Shown one piece after another: positions 46,309 to 56,052 of a stretch of 64,000 bases of DNA (its first letter is position 1; each line of letters starts with the position of its first letter). The position numbers were made by a program, and so were the translations under genes. Where the stretch lies: positions 62,001 to 126,000 of the forward strand of contig JAIBEL010000048.1 of the NCBI GenBank assembly GCA_019459285.1, given 5' to 3'. The stretch comes from Rhizobium sp. (lineage in GTDB: Bacteria; Pseudomonadota; Gammaproteobacteria; Burkholderiales; Thiobacillaceae). A model generated the notes under the pieces. It was not told the origin of the DNA. It was given only the letters and a program-made list of their open reading frames with translations, and searched no databases.

Positions 46309-47213
46309 GCGGCTCGCTCCGTAGTGAGTGAACCGAGTACTCGTCTGATCCAGCCTGCTATCCCGCGGCGTGACTGGCGCCTGAAAAAACGGATGAATTC
46401 CTCTCGAGCCGCAGTGCTGGACTCCACGGCGACTCCGTCGAGTCCGATCGGACGGTCGCTGAGCACCGTATCCATCGCGCTGTACTCGTCGCAATGGGTG
46501 CCGGACGCGTCATTGCCAATGTTGTGGACCAGCGAGCGCCCAGGATAAAGCGTCAGCTTGCTCTGCAGAAAGGCCGAGGCGTACCAGCGGATGGCCCAGG
46601 AATCGTTCATGCCCGCAATCTGGGCCTCGAGCATTTGGGTGTAGGGATAGCTTCCTTCGAAATCGAAAGCGCGTTCGAGTTTTCGCCGCTTCAGTTCACG
46701 CAGCAGTTGTGCGCCATCCGGATTGAAGCATGCCCACCCACGCCGCCAGGTCGCCCAGCCCCAGCAGTCGGCACCGGGCAGGAAAAATGCTTCGGGCAGC
46801 GCCCCCCTCACCGGATACACATAGCCATGAATACTGACGACACGGCTGTCGTCCGCAAAGCGCTCCAGCGCTTCGTTCATATAGGTCAGGAAGAACGGCG
46901 ACGTGACCATGTCATCTTCCAGCACGATGATCCGCTCGTACTGCTGGAGCATAGCGGTAACGCCTTCAACGATCGATCTGGCCAGCCCGAAGTTGTGTGG
47001 TCGGTGATGAATGGTAACGGAGCGAAAGCCCTCGATCGTCGTCAGGTAGGCGCGTACTTCGTCAACGGCTGCGCGATTCTCCGGCGTTCGCGCGGCATCC
47101 GAAAAGATGATCAGATCGGATTCGCCTGAAAGCTCGTTGCGCAGCAATGCTTCAACCGTGCGCCGGGTGTGCTCGGGGCGCGAGTAGACAAAGAGCGCAA
47201 TCGGGCTGGTCAT
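46305..47213 (-). CDS. GNT-I-like/GT2-type glycosyltransferase
   Basis: A 302-residue GT-A protein: IALFVYSRPEHTRRTVEALL, RPHNFGLARSIVEGVTAML, the metal-site IIVLEDDMVTSPFFLTYMN and GADCWGWATWRRGW. The LEDD segment and the WGWATW motif are typical of bacterial relatives of N-acetylglucosaminyltransferase I. The sugar added is not predictable. ATG 47213 follows the FkbM gene by 16 bases. Confidence 0.82.
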   Translation of the reverse strand: MTSPIALFVYSRPEHTRRTVEALLRNELSGESDLIIFSDAARTPENRAAVDEVRAYLTTIEGFRSVTIHHRPHNFGLARSIVEGVTAMLQQYERIIVLEDDMVTSPFFLTYMNEALERFADDSRVVSIHGYVYPVRGALPEAFFLPGADCWGWATWRRGWACFNPDGAQLLRELKRRKLERAFDFEGSYPYTQMLEAQIAGMNDSWAIRWYASAFLQSKLTLYPGRSLVHNIGNDASGTHCDEYSAMDTVLSDRPIGLDGVAVESSTAAREEFIRFFRRQSRRGIAGWIRRVLGSLTTERAA

Positions 47214-47229
47214 TGACGTACAACGCGCA

Positions 47230-47913
47230 TCATGCGATATCGCCGGACGCGAAAAAGGTGGTGTTGTAAGCCTTGGCCACGGGAATGTAACCGACACCGC
47301 CGAGCAGCTTTACAACGGGACATTCAGCCAGATGCAACATGTCGGTCCGCAGCGTCTCGGCCAGAATGTAGCGAGGCCGGAAACGCTGCCAGTCATTCGA
47401 CGCCAGCACTTCATAATCCTTGCCTTCGACATCGACCGTCATGAAGTCGATGCGCTGCCTAGGCGGCATGTATTGAGCCAGCAAATCATCGAGGCGCCGC
47501 ACGGGAACCTCCACCTGCTCGATGATCTTGAAGGGCGGCTTGTCCTTTAAACGTGCCTCGCCTTCATCGAAGGTATTGAGTGCCGGTTCATTGAAACGAA
47601 AATAGGGCATCAAGCCGCCGCGCCCGGCCACGCCGCACTCGACATTGATGTCACGGCGGCGGTGCTTCCTGAATAGGCGCATCGACCCGGGTTCGGCATC
47701 GATATTGATGCCACGCCATCCGCGGCGGTAGAACAGATAAGTATTGGAGAATCGCACCGGATGATGAGCGCCAACATCAACATAGAACCCCTCCGCCTGG
47801 TACTCGAGCAGGCGGTCCAGGATCAGGTCCTCGCCATCTTGACCGTAGCAGAGGTTGGGCTGCATGCCAGGATCCTGACGGAGCAGGCGTCGAAGGATGG
47901 ATTTAAGCTTCAT
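47230..47913 (-). CDS. FkbM family methyltransferase
   Basis: A 227-residue SAM enzyme: CYGQDGEDLILDRLL, GFYVDVGAHHPVRFSNTYLFY (motif I), GINIDAEPGSMRLFRKHR, and DFMTVDVEGKDYEVLASNDW. FkbM enzymes O-methylate sugars or secondary metabolites; in this locus a glycan hydroxyl is the likely target. It lies 11 bases after the ABC transporter gene. Confidence 0.88.
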   Translation of the reverse strand: MKLKSILRRLLRQDPGMQPNLCYGQDGEDLILDRLLEYQAEGFYVDVGAHHPVRFSNTYLFYRRGWRGINIDAEPGSMRLFRKHRRRDINVECGVAGRGGLMPYFRFNEPALNTFDEGEARLKDKPPFKIIEQVEVPVRRLDDLLAQYMPPRQRIDFMTVDVEGKDYEVLASNDWQRFRPRYILAETLRTDMLHLAECPVVKLLGGVGYIPVAKAYNTTFFASGDIA

Positions 47914-47924
47914 TTATCGGAGGT

Positions 47925-49655
47925 TCAAGCAAACTCGGACAGCCGTCCATCCACGATCTGGTAGACACGGTCGGCCTCAACCAGGCTCATATCGTGAGAC
48001 ACGATAAGAATCGAAGTCTGGCCTCTCAAATCGTGTATCTCATGCATCACTGCGCGCGCCGTCGCTATGTCCAGCGCACTGGTCACTTCATCCAGGATCA
48101 ATAATGCGGGTTCCCGGTAGAGCGCGCGAGCAATGCCCAGGCGCTGGCGCTGGCCACCGGACAAGCCAAGTCCACCTTCCCCGAGCCGAGTCTGCAAGCC
48201 ATCCGGCAAGCTCTCTACGAACTGCGCCAGGCAAGCACGTTCGACGGCTCGCTGCAGACGCACGGGATCGGGAGACTCTTCCAGTGCAATATTGAAGGCC
48301 ATGCTATCATCAATCAGGGCGATGGACTGCGGCACATAGCCCACGCGTGACGGGAAGTTCGTGCTGAGGAAGGGTGAAAATGCCATCCCGCCAAGGGTGA
48401 AAACGCCCGTGCTCGGTGGCTGTAGCCCGGCCAGCAAATCCAGAAGTGTGGATTTGCCTGCGCCCGAGGAGCCGACCACGGCAACGACTTCACCCTGACC
48501 GATACTGAGCGTGCAATCGCTGAGCACCTGCCTGTTTCCGTAGCTGAAGCATAAGCCTTCGGCACGGTATTCGCCGGGAAAATCCGCTGCCTGGGCCTGC
48601 CGCTGCTGAGGATAGCCGCCCAGGTCGCGCCGCATTTCCAGCAATGCTTCGACAAAAGGTAAAGAATAGCGAAACCCGCTATAGTTGGCTGCCAGTCTGG
48701 ATAGTGCCGGCGCCGAACGACCTGCAATCAATCCCAGGGTGGCAATGGTCGGTGCCATCTGATTCAAATCCCCGCCCTTCTGGGCGAACCAGATTGCGCC
48801 CGCGACAACGGCGCAGAAAAACACAACTTCCACCGCCATGCGTTGCACCATGCTGATCACGGAATACTCGGCAGCACACCTGGCATGCGTGGTGGCCAGG
48901 TCGCGATTCCGCCGGATAAAGGCCTTTTCCAGGCCCATAATTTTAATATCGCGGATGGCGTTTGCCATTGCATAGACAAATCGGTGCCGACCTAGATCCA
49001 GTTCCTGGGTGCGGCGGCCCAGCAAGGCGACCTTACGCGACAACGGCCGGAAGACGCCCACGCCTAATATAACCAACAATATGGCCAAACCCAGCAACGC
49101 CAGCGGACTGGCCACGACTAAGCCAAACAGAACCAAACCGAGCAGCGCTAACTCATTAAACGCCGCCGCGATAAACTGAAATAATAAGGCGACATGCATC
49201 GCTTGGGACGACGATATCCCGCCGATCTTGACAGGGCTGTGTTCGAGGAACAATTGGTAACGGGATGTCAGCGCGCGCGTGATCAACTGGTCGCTGATCT
49301 TGCTGTTGATATCGGCCGCCATGTTTGCCTGATAGTAAACGAGGCGGGTCGTGATCCAACTGCCCATCACGAAGACGGCCATCAGACCTACGCCCACTAT
49401 CACAACCGCGTGCTGATGACTTTTAAATGGTATAGCCAGGACGCCGTTGCCTAACAGTGACTCGAACCGACGCTGAATATCCGGGTCTGTTACAAACTTG
49501 AGGAAGGGAAAAATCAACGCCAACCCGAACAATTGGATCAGGGAAATCGCAAATCCAGACAGCAGCAAATTTATTATTCCACGCCAAGCCAATAGCTCCC
49601 GATACAAGTTCAGCAACGGACGCAATCGACGAATTATAGTTGTATAGGATGCCAC
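47925..49655 (-). CDS. ABC transporter, fused permease/ATPase (PglK/MsbA-like flippase)
   Basis: A 576-residue half-transporter. The membrane domain (about residues 20-330) has six hydrophobic segments. The ATPase domain has Walker A GSSGAGKST, the signature LSGGQRQRLGIARAL and Walker B LLILDEVTSAL. In a glycan cluster without a visible Wzx, it may flip the lipid-linked oligosaccharide, as PglK does. Export of another lipid is possible. Confidence 0.88.
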   Translation of the reverse strand: MASYTTIIRRLRPLLNLYRELLAWRGIINLLLSGFAISLIQLFGLALIFPFLKFVTDPDIQRRFESLLGNGVLAIPFKSHQHAVVIVGVGLMAVFVMGSWITTRLVYYQANMAADINSKISDQLITRALTSRYQLFLEHSPVKIGGISSSQAMHVALLFQFIAAAFNELALLGLVLFGLVVASPLALLGLAILLVILGVGVFRPLSRKVALLGRRTQELDLGRHRFVYAMANAIRDIKIMGLEKAFIRRNRDLATTHARCAAEYSVISMVQRMAVEVVFFCAVVAGAIWFAQKGGDLNQMAPTIATLGLIAGRSAPALSRLAANYSGFRYSLPFVEALLEMRRDLGGYPQQRQAQAADFPGEYRAEGLCFSYGNRQVLSDCTLSIGQGEVVAVVGSSGAGKSTLLDLLAGLQPPSTGVFTLGGMAFSPFLSTNFPSRVGYVPQSIALIDDSMAFNIALEESPDPVRLQRAVERACLAQFVESLPDGLQTRLGEGGLGLSGGQRQRLGIARALYREPALLILDEVTSALDIATARAVMHEIHDLRGQTSILIVSHDMSLVEADRVYQIVDGRLSEFA

Positions 49656-49715
49656 TTATATAAATATTTGATATTCGAGCAAAGGGTGGTTTTCCCTCGC
49701 CGTAATTATTACCGG

Positions 49716-50798
49716 TTACTTACCGTGAAAGTAACCTATACGCGATGGCGCATAGATCGGAGAAAAAATCAGCCTGAATTTGTCGTTGACCACCTTCCCC
49801 TTATGGAAACACCGGGTGTCGCCAAGGATGACCGTACCGCGCTTGCCGCATATTGTCTTTCTCCCTTGATGGCAGTATTTGTCAATTTCATGGTCATCGA
49901 TGCGTGCATAGTCACGGACGGTGAGCGGCTGTGGCTTTGAACCGGGCTTATGCGAGGCAGGTACGAATTCATGTGGCCCATTCTCGGCGCCCACATCCGT
50001 CAAATATACAAATACCTTCAGCCACCGCAAAGTATCGAGATCGTAGTGGAACAACTGTGCGACATTACCGCTTGCTTCCTTCGAAGGAAAACTGTACCAA
50101 AACTGAGCATCAATAGGCTGAACAGCCGTATTCATGTGTCTGGATGCCAGATGCACCAACCAGGGATCGTTGGAAAAACTTCTCAACAATGAACTAGATT
50201 CCAGATCGGCAGTATTGGCATACGCAATAACGCATTTGGGTGGTTTGAGCGGATCTATCTTCCTGTTATCCGTTTCTCGCTCGTCAGGGTCTATATTATA
50301 CAATTTGTAATGTAGTTTTCCGGCCTCCGACAGGAGAGCATCGACCCAATGCTCACCAAGGCGCTCCGGGAGAACCGCATAGCCTTGCTCGTCGAGTTCC
50401 GCGAGAATCGCATCAGTATCCTTTGCGGATACTTCCCCGAAAAATTCTGACTTTATCGATTTTCCCATATCGGTGTAGCTGGCGAATAGTATCTTGTGCA
50501 GCAATTCCTGCATCAGTCCAGAGGAGTTTTCATAGGCCTTAATCAGGGAAAGATGCGACACTTGCGGCGTAACTCCGGTATTCCTGTATGAAACAATCCC
50601 TGCCAGAATCTGCGCCAGATCCCTTTTAGAAATCCTGTTGAGCAGGTTGTCCTCTAATAGATCAGCAAATTCGGTCGCCCAATCGAGTACTTCCTGCCGC
50701 CCGCTAGGGGATGTCTGCATCATTTCGCAAAGCCGTCCGATCGCAACTGGGTTCTGCTTAATAAATCTGTTCCGCAGGGCAAACGATTTGCGGCGCAC
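49716..50798 (-). CDS. Phytanoyl-CoA dioxygenase (PhyH)-like Fe(II)/2-oxoglutarate oxygenase
   Basis: A 360-residue protein. The C-terminal half (about 135-350) fits the PhyH jelly roll with H251-x-D253 (FHYDLD), H332 (CFHKGK) and R342 (KFRLIF) as iron and 2-oxoglutarate ligands. The N-terminal 120 residues are helical and unassigned. It could hydroxylate a sugar or lipid of the glycan. It follows a methyltransferase, so hydroxylation followed by methylation is plausible. It lies in an AT-richer stretch. Confidence 0.75.
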   Translation of the reverse strand: MRRKSFALRNRFIKQNPVAIGRLCEMMQTSPSGRQEVLDWATEFADLLEDNLLNRISKRDLAQILAGIVSYRNTGVTPQVSHLSLIKAYENSSGLMQELLHKILFASYTDMGKSIKSEFFGEVSAKDTDAILAELDEQGYAVLPERLGEHWVDALLSEAGKLHYKLYNIDPDERETDNRKIDPLKPPKCVIAYANTADLESSSLLRSFSNDPWLVHLASRHMNTAVQPIDAQFWYSFPSKEASGNVAQLFHYDLDTLRWLKVFVYLTDVGAENGPHEFVPASHKPGSKPQPLTVRDYARIDDHEIDKYCHQGRKTICGKRGTVILGDTRCFHKGKVVNDKFRLIFSPIYAPSRIGYFHGK

Positions 50799-50822
50799 TC
50801 TATTCTCGTAGGGAAGCCATAA

Positions 50823-51407
50823 TCATGCCCCTTTCTTGAATATCATAGACTTATTGTGATTGCCTGAAATATCCGGGTCATTCAGGAAGACAGGCTTGAG
50901 GTTGACCATCTTTAAATACTCATCGACTTCATTGACCGTATTGATGCGGTTCTTGGACGGGTCGTTCAACTGGCTTTTCGGGAGCCACTCCCAGCCGATG
51001 GCAAGATAGCCATTTGGCTTCAGGACACGCTTGGCTTCATCCAGTGCAAGCTGCGGATTACCCGAATATGCAACAACCCATCCCATGACAACGGCGTCGA
51101 ATTCTGCATCTGCATACGCTAACGCGTGGCAATCACCAAGATCAATGTATGGACTGTAAGAGAACAGATCCACTCCTTTGCTATGCACAAATCCAAGCGC
51201 TTTAGCTAAATGGATGTCGTCTTCAGTTCGCGGCCCTACGATGAGAACATTGGCTGAACTTTTCTCTTGGATAAGTGCCGCAAGCGGATAGAGAATAATC
51301 GCCATCCGGTTGCCACATCCAAATGCCGCGTCGTGATGGAAAGCCGCAAGGTTGTACTCAATGACCTCCTGCTTAACTTCAGGGCTAAGGCTATTTAGTA
51401 ACTTCAT
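50823..51407 (-). CDS. Class I SAM-dependent methyltransferase-like protein
   Basis: A 194-residue protein: NVLIVGPRTEDDIHLAKALG (divergent motif I), DAEFDAVVMGWVVAYSGNPQLALDEAKRVLKPNGYLAIGWEWL. The G-x-G of motif I is changed to VGPRTED, so SAM binding is likely but not certain. ATG 51407 has AAGGC upstream; ATG 51422 is the alternative. It is paired with the PhyH-like gene 24 bases downstream. Confidence 0.72.
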   Translation of the reverse strand: MKLLNSLSPEVKQEVIEYNLAAFHHDAAFGCGNRMAIILYPLAALIQEKSSANVLIVGPRTEDDIHLAKALGFVHSKGVDLFSYSPYIDLGDCHALAYADAEFDAVVMGWVVAYSGNPQLALDEAKRVLKPNGYLAIGWEWLPKSQLNDPSKNRINTVNEVDEYLKMVNLKPVFLNDPDISGNHNKSMIFKKGA

Positions 51408-51565
51408 ATCGCCTTTTCGCATTTTCCAGCGGAATTTGCCGAACTTAGTTTGCAGTTTCGGAATAATTTCGGAATGATGAGCAGTTGGATGAGGAAGTTC
51501 TTAATGGATTTCATTCTTGCTTCCTAATGGCACAAAATGTCGGGCGACTAGGTGTTTTAAAGAGC

Positions 51566-53317
51566 TTACGCCTTGGAAATGGTTTCTTCTATCCGCAAAC
51601 GAAACCGATCATCCTGAGCATCGCAGATCGAATTCATGATCGATCTGTAGGCATACGCGATCATTTTCCATTCTGAAACCGCGTCTCCCGGTGGGTGCAT
51701 TGGGAACACCCCTATGTGGCTTTCTTTGTCATGGACGATCGCATAAGTTAGTTTGGCTGAGTTTCTCAACATACCTGGACGATTCTTTACTTCCGGGAAA
51801 TATCCTTTGATGCCGAGGATGCGGCGCACCTCCCGGCCCAGTCTGTGAAGCGCACGTATGCTGCGCTGCGGACTCGGCCGGATCGGCCTGTAACCGTCCG
51901 AAATGTCTATGCTTGTTTCCGTGTTGAGGTAGTTCAGCCAGCGGTATGCGGCGACCACGCGGGAGAACCTCCATCCTTCAATAGCCGCATTCGCGATCTT
52001 AGCCACATAGTCATCGACGGAAACCGGTTCGTCCTGCAAGGCGGTATCAAATGCGAAGACTTCATCTCCGACACCCAAGGCAGGTATGCCGAACAGCGCC
52101 CCTTCCAAACCGGCGGTCGAGGTGTTGTTCAGTAAAACATCTGTGATCTTAAATAGATCGTGTAGTGAAAGATTGTCTTCCGGCAGATTAATATGCAAGT
52201 TGGTAGGCTTATCGAGTCCTTCGAGAAATTTCAGGAATCGCAGTGCGTTCTGAGACGTCACCTGCTCACGCTTGTTTGGAAATTCGCGAGGGTGCACCCT
52301 GAAAATAATAACGTACTCGGGATGCCCTTTCGCGAAATCGGCTAGCCACGACAGCCAAGCATATTGATCCTCAAAAATCGGGGTGGCCTCGTAGTATCCG
52401 ATTCCTGCGAATGAAGCGGCTAAACGCTCGTCGTTTGAGCGCATCACTGCCAAAAGCACTTTCTGACCATCCTGTACGCCGAAGCGCTGAAGCAAGTCCG
52501 AGGACAAGCGCTTGTTACTCCTGATCGAATAGACCCAGGGTGAGGTTGCCTGCAGCAGCTCCCGAACATGTTCACTAACCATATCCACCTGCTCCGCGGA
52601 ACACGGACTCGAGCGATATTGCTCGAGAACCGGTTGCCGATTGACCAGTACTGCAGCACCTATGCCTTTGTAGATGGTCATCTGCTGCAGCCGGCGCTTG
52701 TGATGCCGTCCCGCATGCAGTGCGAAATGGGAAATCGACATTTGATCCGCAATGGCAGACGCCACCCGGTTGACGCTATACAGAGAATTATATGTGACCA
52801 GCCGATCTGGCTTTTGCTGCTGCAAGATACGGCGCATGCCGTAATAAACCAACAATGCATTCTCGAACATGGCTAGATATTCTAGCCACAGGTCTTCGGG
52901 GATTTCAGCTGAAGACAGTTTGTGATTAAGCCAAAATTCATAGAGCGCAAAACGGGCTATCGGAATTGTATCAACCTCGTACTGCAGAAAGGATTGGCGG
53001 TCGAGCCCTTGCGCGGCCTTCCGCGATAGGGTGCGCTCCTCATCGTTAAGATAGTCGTCTATTTTCAGGATGGCGGAAAACCCGTATTCACGGACAATCG
53101 CGCTGCTATTACGCTGACACGTAGCACAGATCTTTCGTTTGCGAGCCCAATTATTCATTTCGACGTGAGACATGGCCAGGCAATGCTTGTGCAGTAGGCC
53201 GCCGCAAGTGATTACAGTCACACTGTGACCGGCTTGCCTCAGGCTATCGGCCACCAATGCCTCTGGCAAGGCATGAGCTGTAAAGTAAGCGTGTGGGCTA
53301 AAAAATAAGACTTTCAT
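51566..53317 (-). CDS. Capsule-type polysaccharide biosynthesis glycosyltransferase-like protein
   Basis: A 583-residue protein: MKVLFFSPHAYFTAHALPEALVADSL at the N-terminus, a Cys-rich segment (KICATCQRN), VLLAVMRSNDERLAASF, then the Capsule_synth-like region VIIFRVHPREFPNKRE, FKITDVLLNNTSTAGLEGALFGIPALGVGD. This resembles KpsS/LipB-type and other GT-B transferases, though no other kps genes are near. ATG 53317 is chosen over an upstream TTG. The flanking 257 bases to the sulfotransferase are AT-rich with no gene seen. Confidence 0.72.
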   Translation of the reverse strand: MKVLFFSPHAYFTAHALPEALVADSLRQAGHSVTVITCGGLLHKHCLAMSHVEMNNWARKRKICATCQRNSSAIVREYGFSAILKIDDYLNDEERTLSRKAAQGLDRQSFLQYEVDTIPIARFALYEFWLNHKLSSAEIPEDLWLEYLAMFENALLVYYGMRRILQQQKPDRLVTYNSLYSVNRVASAIADQMSISHFALHAGRHHKRRLQQMTIYKGIGAAVLVNRQPVLEQYRSSPCSAEQVDMVSEHVRELLQATSPWVYSIRSNKRLSSDLLQRFGVQDGQKVLLAVMRSNDERLAASFAGIGYYEATPIFEDQYAWLSWLADFAKGHPEYVIIFRVHPREFPNKREQVTSQNALRFLKFLEGLDKPTNLHINLPEDNLSLHDLFKITDVLLNNTSTAGLEGALFGIPALGVGDEVFAFDTALQDEPVSVDDYVAKIANAAIEGWRFSRVVAAYRWLNYLNTETSIDISDGYRPIRPSPQRSIRALHRLGREVRRILGIKGYFPEVKNRPGMLRNSAKLTYAIVHDKESHIGVFPMHPPGDAVSEWKMIAYAYRSIMNSICDAQDDRFRLRIEETISKA

Positions 53318-53574
53318 CCGTGTCGGCAAAAAAAGGCTTAGAACCTAGAGGTCTGCCTTAAATATCTCGTAAATAATTTCTTGTTCTCGAAGAATTTGGC
53401 AGAAAGAAACGAGACAACAATGGCTAAAAAAAGCCGCGACAAAAGAGGCATCTGACAGATGTGAGAAGACCACATTGCCCCCAACATACTCTCAAATCAG
53501 GTGAAATTTGATTTCCGACCATTTATTTAAAATGATCAACTATTCTGTGGTATTCGGATGACGCCGACATAGTC

Positions 53575-54477
53575 CTATTCCGAGCGTTCTGAATACTCAA
53601 TAACTCTTTTTCGGAATTTATCGCTAATCAAGCCGATTATTCCGTCATCAAGTTTTTTTCCGGTCGCTTTGATCGTGTCAATGATGGATTCGGTTTTATC
53701 GCCGAACTCTACATCAAGAAATTCTGCCAGCTGGTGCGCCACATTTAGCGGTGCCCGTACCAAATCCGTATATTTCAGTACGAATTTTCTTTCCGCAGCT
53801 GCCATGCCTTCGTTCATGCGGATGTAGTAGTAGGCACATCGGTCTATTTCGTTCAGCTCTAGCCAAAGGGCTTCGTCACCCATCCTCACCCAGTATGGAA
53901 TCTTCTCGAAACCATTCAGACGGAACGGCCACGGCAACTCGGAGTTTGGATGTCCAGGAGTAAATACGTGTTTCTCCAGCAGAGAATGGATGGTTTCCAA
54001 GGCGCCACGCACCATCATAATCACAGACATACCTGGGTAACGAATCTGCAGTTCCGGAATATTGGACACTATATTAGGTATCTTGTAAGCGGCACGACTG
54101 TTCGCAGCGGCCTGACTCGCGGCCACCTTTGGCCATGAGCGCTTGAGACGATGCATGATCTCTTCCTCACTCTTGACGGCGAAAATCGAACTGTCGTCAG
54201 CCAGATTCGTGTTGATGGCACGGCCTGATACTGCATTTATCAGGAATTCTTCGTAGAGATAGGCTTGATAAAGAAAATCCCATTGCTGCCTGGGCAAGAT
54301 ATCCATTAGCGAAAATAGCGCAATGAGGGCGGGAGGTTCAAACACATACTCGATAGAGGCAAAGCTGTGAATTAGTTTCCCGACAATGGTGGTACCGCTT
54401 CGCGCACTCCCAGAAATCAGGATGGCCGAATTGGCACAATCACGGGTAACAGGGTGCAGTTCATACATGTTGGACAC
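53575..54477 (-). CDS. Sulfotransferase family protein
   Basis: A 300-residue protein with the PAPS-binding P-loop ILISGSARSGTTIVGKL (about 19-35), MVRGALETIHSLLEK as the 3'-phosphate region (the usual RDP is changed to RGA), and VLKYTDLVRAPLNVAHQLAEFLDV. It probably sulfates a sugar or lipid of the surface glycan. The start is GTG 54477 with AAGGA at good spacing; ATG 54468 is the alternative. Confidence 0.85.
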   Translation of the reverse strand: MSNMYELHPVTRDCANSAILISGSARSGTTIVGKLIHSFASIEYVFEPPALIALFSLMDILPRQQWDFLYQAYLYEEFLINAVSGRAINTNLADDSSIFAVKSEEEIMHRLKRSWPKVAASQAAANSRAAYKIPNIVSNIPELQIRYPGMSVIMMVRGALETIHSLLEKHVFTPGHPNSELPWPFRLNGFEKIPYWVRMGDEALWLELNEIDRCAYYYIRMNEGMAAAERKFVLKYTDLVRAPLNVAHQLAEFLDVEFGDKTESIIDTIKATGKKLDDGIIGLISDKFRKRVIEYSERSE

Positions 54478-54516
54478 CGAGTATCCTTACCATACATACC
54501 AGTTCATAAACATTGA

Positions 54517-55317
54517 TTACCAGGCACTCCAGCCGCCATCAACCATGATGACTTGGCCTGTCACATAGGCCGACAGATCGCTAGCTAGGAAGGCAATCGC
54601 CCCCTTGAAATCCTCTTCCGTCGCCATCCGCTTGAGCGGCGTGCGCGCGACATAGCGCTCGACGAAAAAATCGGATTGGTTGCGAAACACGCCGCCTAGG
54701 TTGAGACAGTTAACCCGCACCGCCGGGGCCAGCGTGGTGGCCATCCAGCGGCTGAGCTGGACCAGGCCGCCCTTACTCATCGCATAGGCCGCGGGATTGC
54801 CCATCCCAGTATCGCCGTAGAGGGAATAGTCCGGCCCCAGCACGCCATAGATCGAGCCGATGTTAATAATGCGTCCGCGCGTTTGCCGCAACGGGGCGGC
54901 CATGATCTGGGCAAGATGGAATCCACTGGTCAGATTAACCTCGATGCACCGGCGAATGACCTCGAGCCGCTGCTCCTCGAACGGGGCGACCCATCCCTCC
55001 AGCTTCTGCCTGGGATAAAACGCGGCGTTGTTGATCAGGATGTCTAGGCGCCCAAAGTGTTCCTCAATGAAGGCAGGCACCTTGCAGCGTTCGGCCTCGA
55101 TCTCAAGATCGACATGCAGTGGGACGACCTTGGTGCCCCATTGCGTCTGCAGCTCCGAGGCTACTTCGTCGACATTGCTCTCCGCCAGATCGAGGAGGCA
55201 GAGATTGCACCCCAGCTCGGCCAGGCCGGCGGCGGCAGTGCGACCGATATGACCCGCGCCGCCTGTGATCAGGGCCAGTTGTCCTTTCAGGTTTCCGAGT
55301 TCGGCAAGCGTTCTCAT
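54517..55317 (-). CDS. ptmA: SDR-family reductase, PtmA-like
   Basis: A 266-residue classical SDR: ALITGGAGHIGRTAAAGLAEL (NAD(P) site), ILINNAAF (NNAG-type), INIGSIYG (catalytic Ser) and YAMSKGG (YxxxK). It matches the PtmA-like reductases that lie beside legionaminic acid genes in Campylobacter and other bacteria. The precise step is unsettled. It is the last gene of the nonulosonate block, 15 bases after the activating-enzyme gene. Confidence 0.8.
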   Translation of the reverse strand: MRTLAELGNLKGQLALITGGAGHIGRTAAAGLAELGCNLCLLDLAESNVDEVASELQTQWGTKVVPLHVDLEIEAERCKVPAFIEEHFGRLDILINNAAFYPRQKLEGWVAPFEEQRLEVIRRCIEVNLTSGFHLAQIMAAPLRQTRGRIINIGSIYGVLGPDYSLYGDTGMGNPAAYAMSKGGLVQLSRWMATTLAPAVRVNCLNLGGVFRNQSDFFVERYVARTPLKRMATEEDFKGAIAFLASDLSAYVTGQVIMVDGGWSAW

Positions 55318-55332
55318 GATCTAATCAGTGTC

Positions 55333-56052
55333 CTATCGAGTCAGGTGGATGCCGGGATATGCCTTGGCGATGCATTCGGCGACGAAAAAGTCATGTGGCG
55401 TATCGATGTCCAGGGCTCGCTCCACCGGCACCTCGCGCATCCTAACGTTGCCACACCAGATATTGGCGGCATCGAGGATGAACTGGGGTCGGGCAACGTA
55501 GGCGACGGTGGTGATGTCGTAGACCTGCGGTGCATCCTGTCGCCGTACCAGTACCTTTTCCGGGGGGATAACGACGTGAACGTACCCCTTCTCATCCATG
55601 CTGACCATATTGAAATACGGACTGCGCTCCGCGCGCCTGCCGGTGATGACAATGCTCGTCTCCAGGTCGGCTTCGAGCATTTCGACGCAGGTGGTGACAT
55701 CGGTGACATTGCGGAAGGGTGACGTGGCCGGCAGGCTGACGAACGTGTCAAAGGGTCCCGAGGCCTCCTGTACGAAACGGATGGCATGGCGCCAGGCTTC
55801 CCATTCGCTCGCTGTGTCCGTTGCCAGTTCGGCAGGACGGGTGAACGGCACCGAGGCGCCGAATTCGCGTGCGACAGCAGCGATTTCGACGCTGTCGGTG
55901 GACACAACCACGTCGTCGAAACACTGGCAGGTCAGGGCCGTCTCGATTGCATAGCCGATCAGCGGTTTGCCGGCCAGCGGCCGAATATTCTTGTTGGGGA
56001 CGCCTTTCGACCCTCCCCTGGCGAAAACGAAGGCAACACGCCGACCCGTCAT
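55333..56052 (-). CDS. legF: CMP-nonulosonate cytidylyltransferase (LegF/NeuA family)
   Basis: A 239-residue enzyme that activates a nine-carbon sialic-like acid with CTP. The signature is FARGGSKGVPNKNIRPLAGKPL (about 10-31), then VVVSTDSVEIAAVA, LPATSPFRNVTDVTTC and ERALDIDTPHDFFVAE. Legionaminic rather than neuraminic specificity is inferred from the PtmE/LegG context. The start overlaps the oxidoreductase stop by 4 bases. Confidence 0.88.
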   Translation of the reverse strand: MTGRRVAFVFARGGSKGVPNKNIRPLAGKPLIGYAIETALTCQCFDDVVVSTDSVEIAAVAREFGASVPFTRPAELATDTASEWEAWRHAIRFVQEASGPFDTFVSLPATSPFRNVTDVTTCVEMLEADLETSIVITGRRAERSPYFNMVSMDEKGYVHVVIPPEKVLVRRQDAPQVYDITTVAYVARPQFILDAANIWCGNVRMREVPVERALDIDTPHDFFVAECIAKAYPGIHLTR

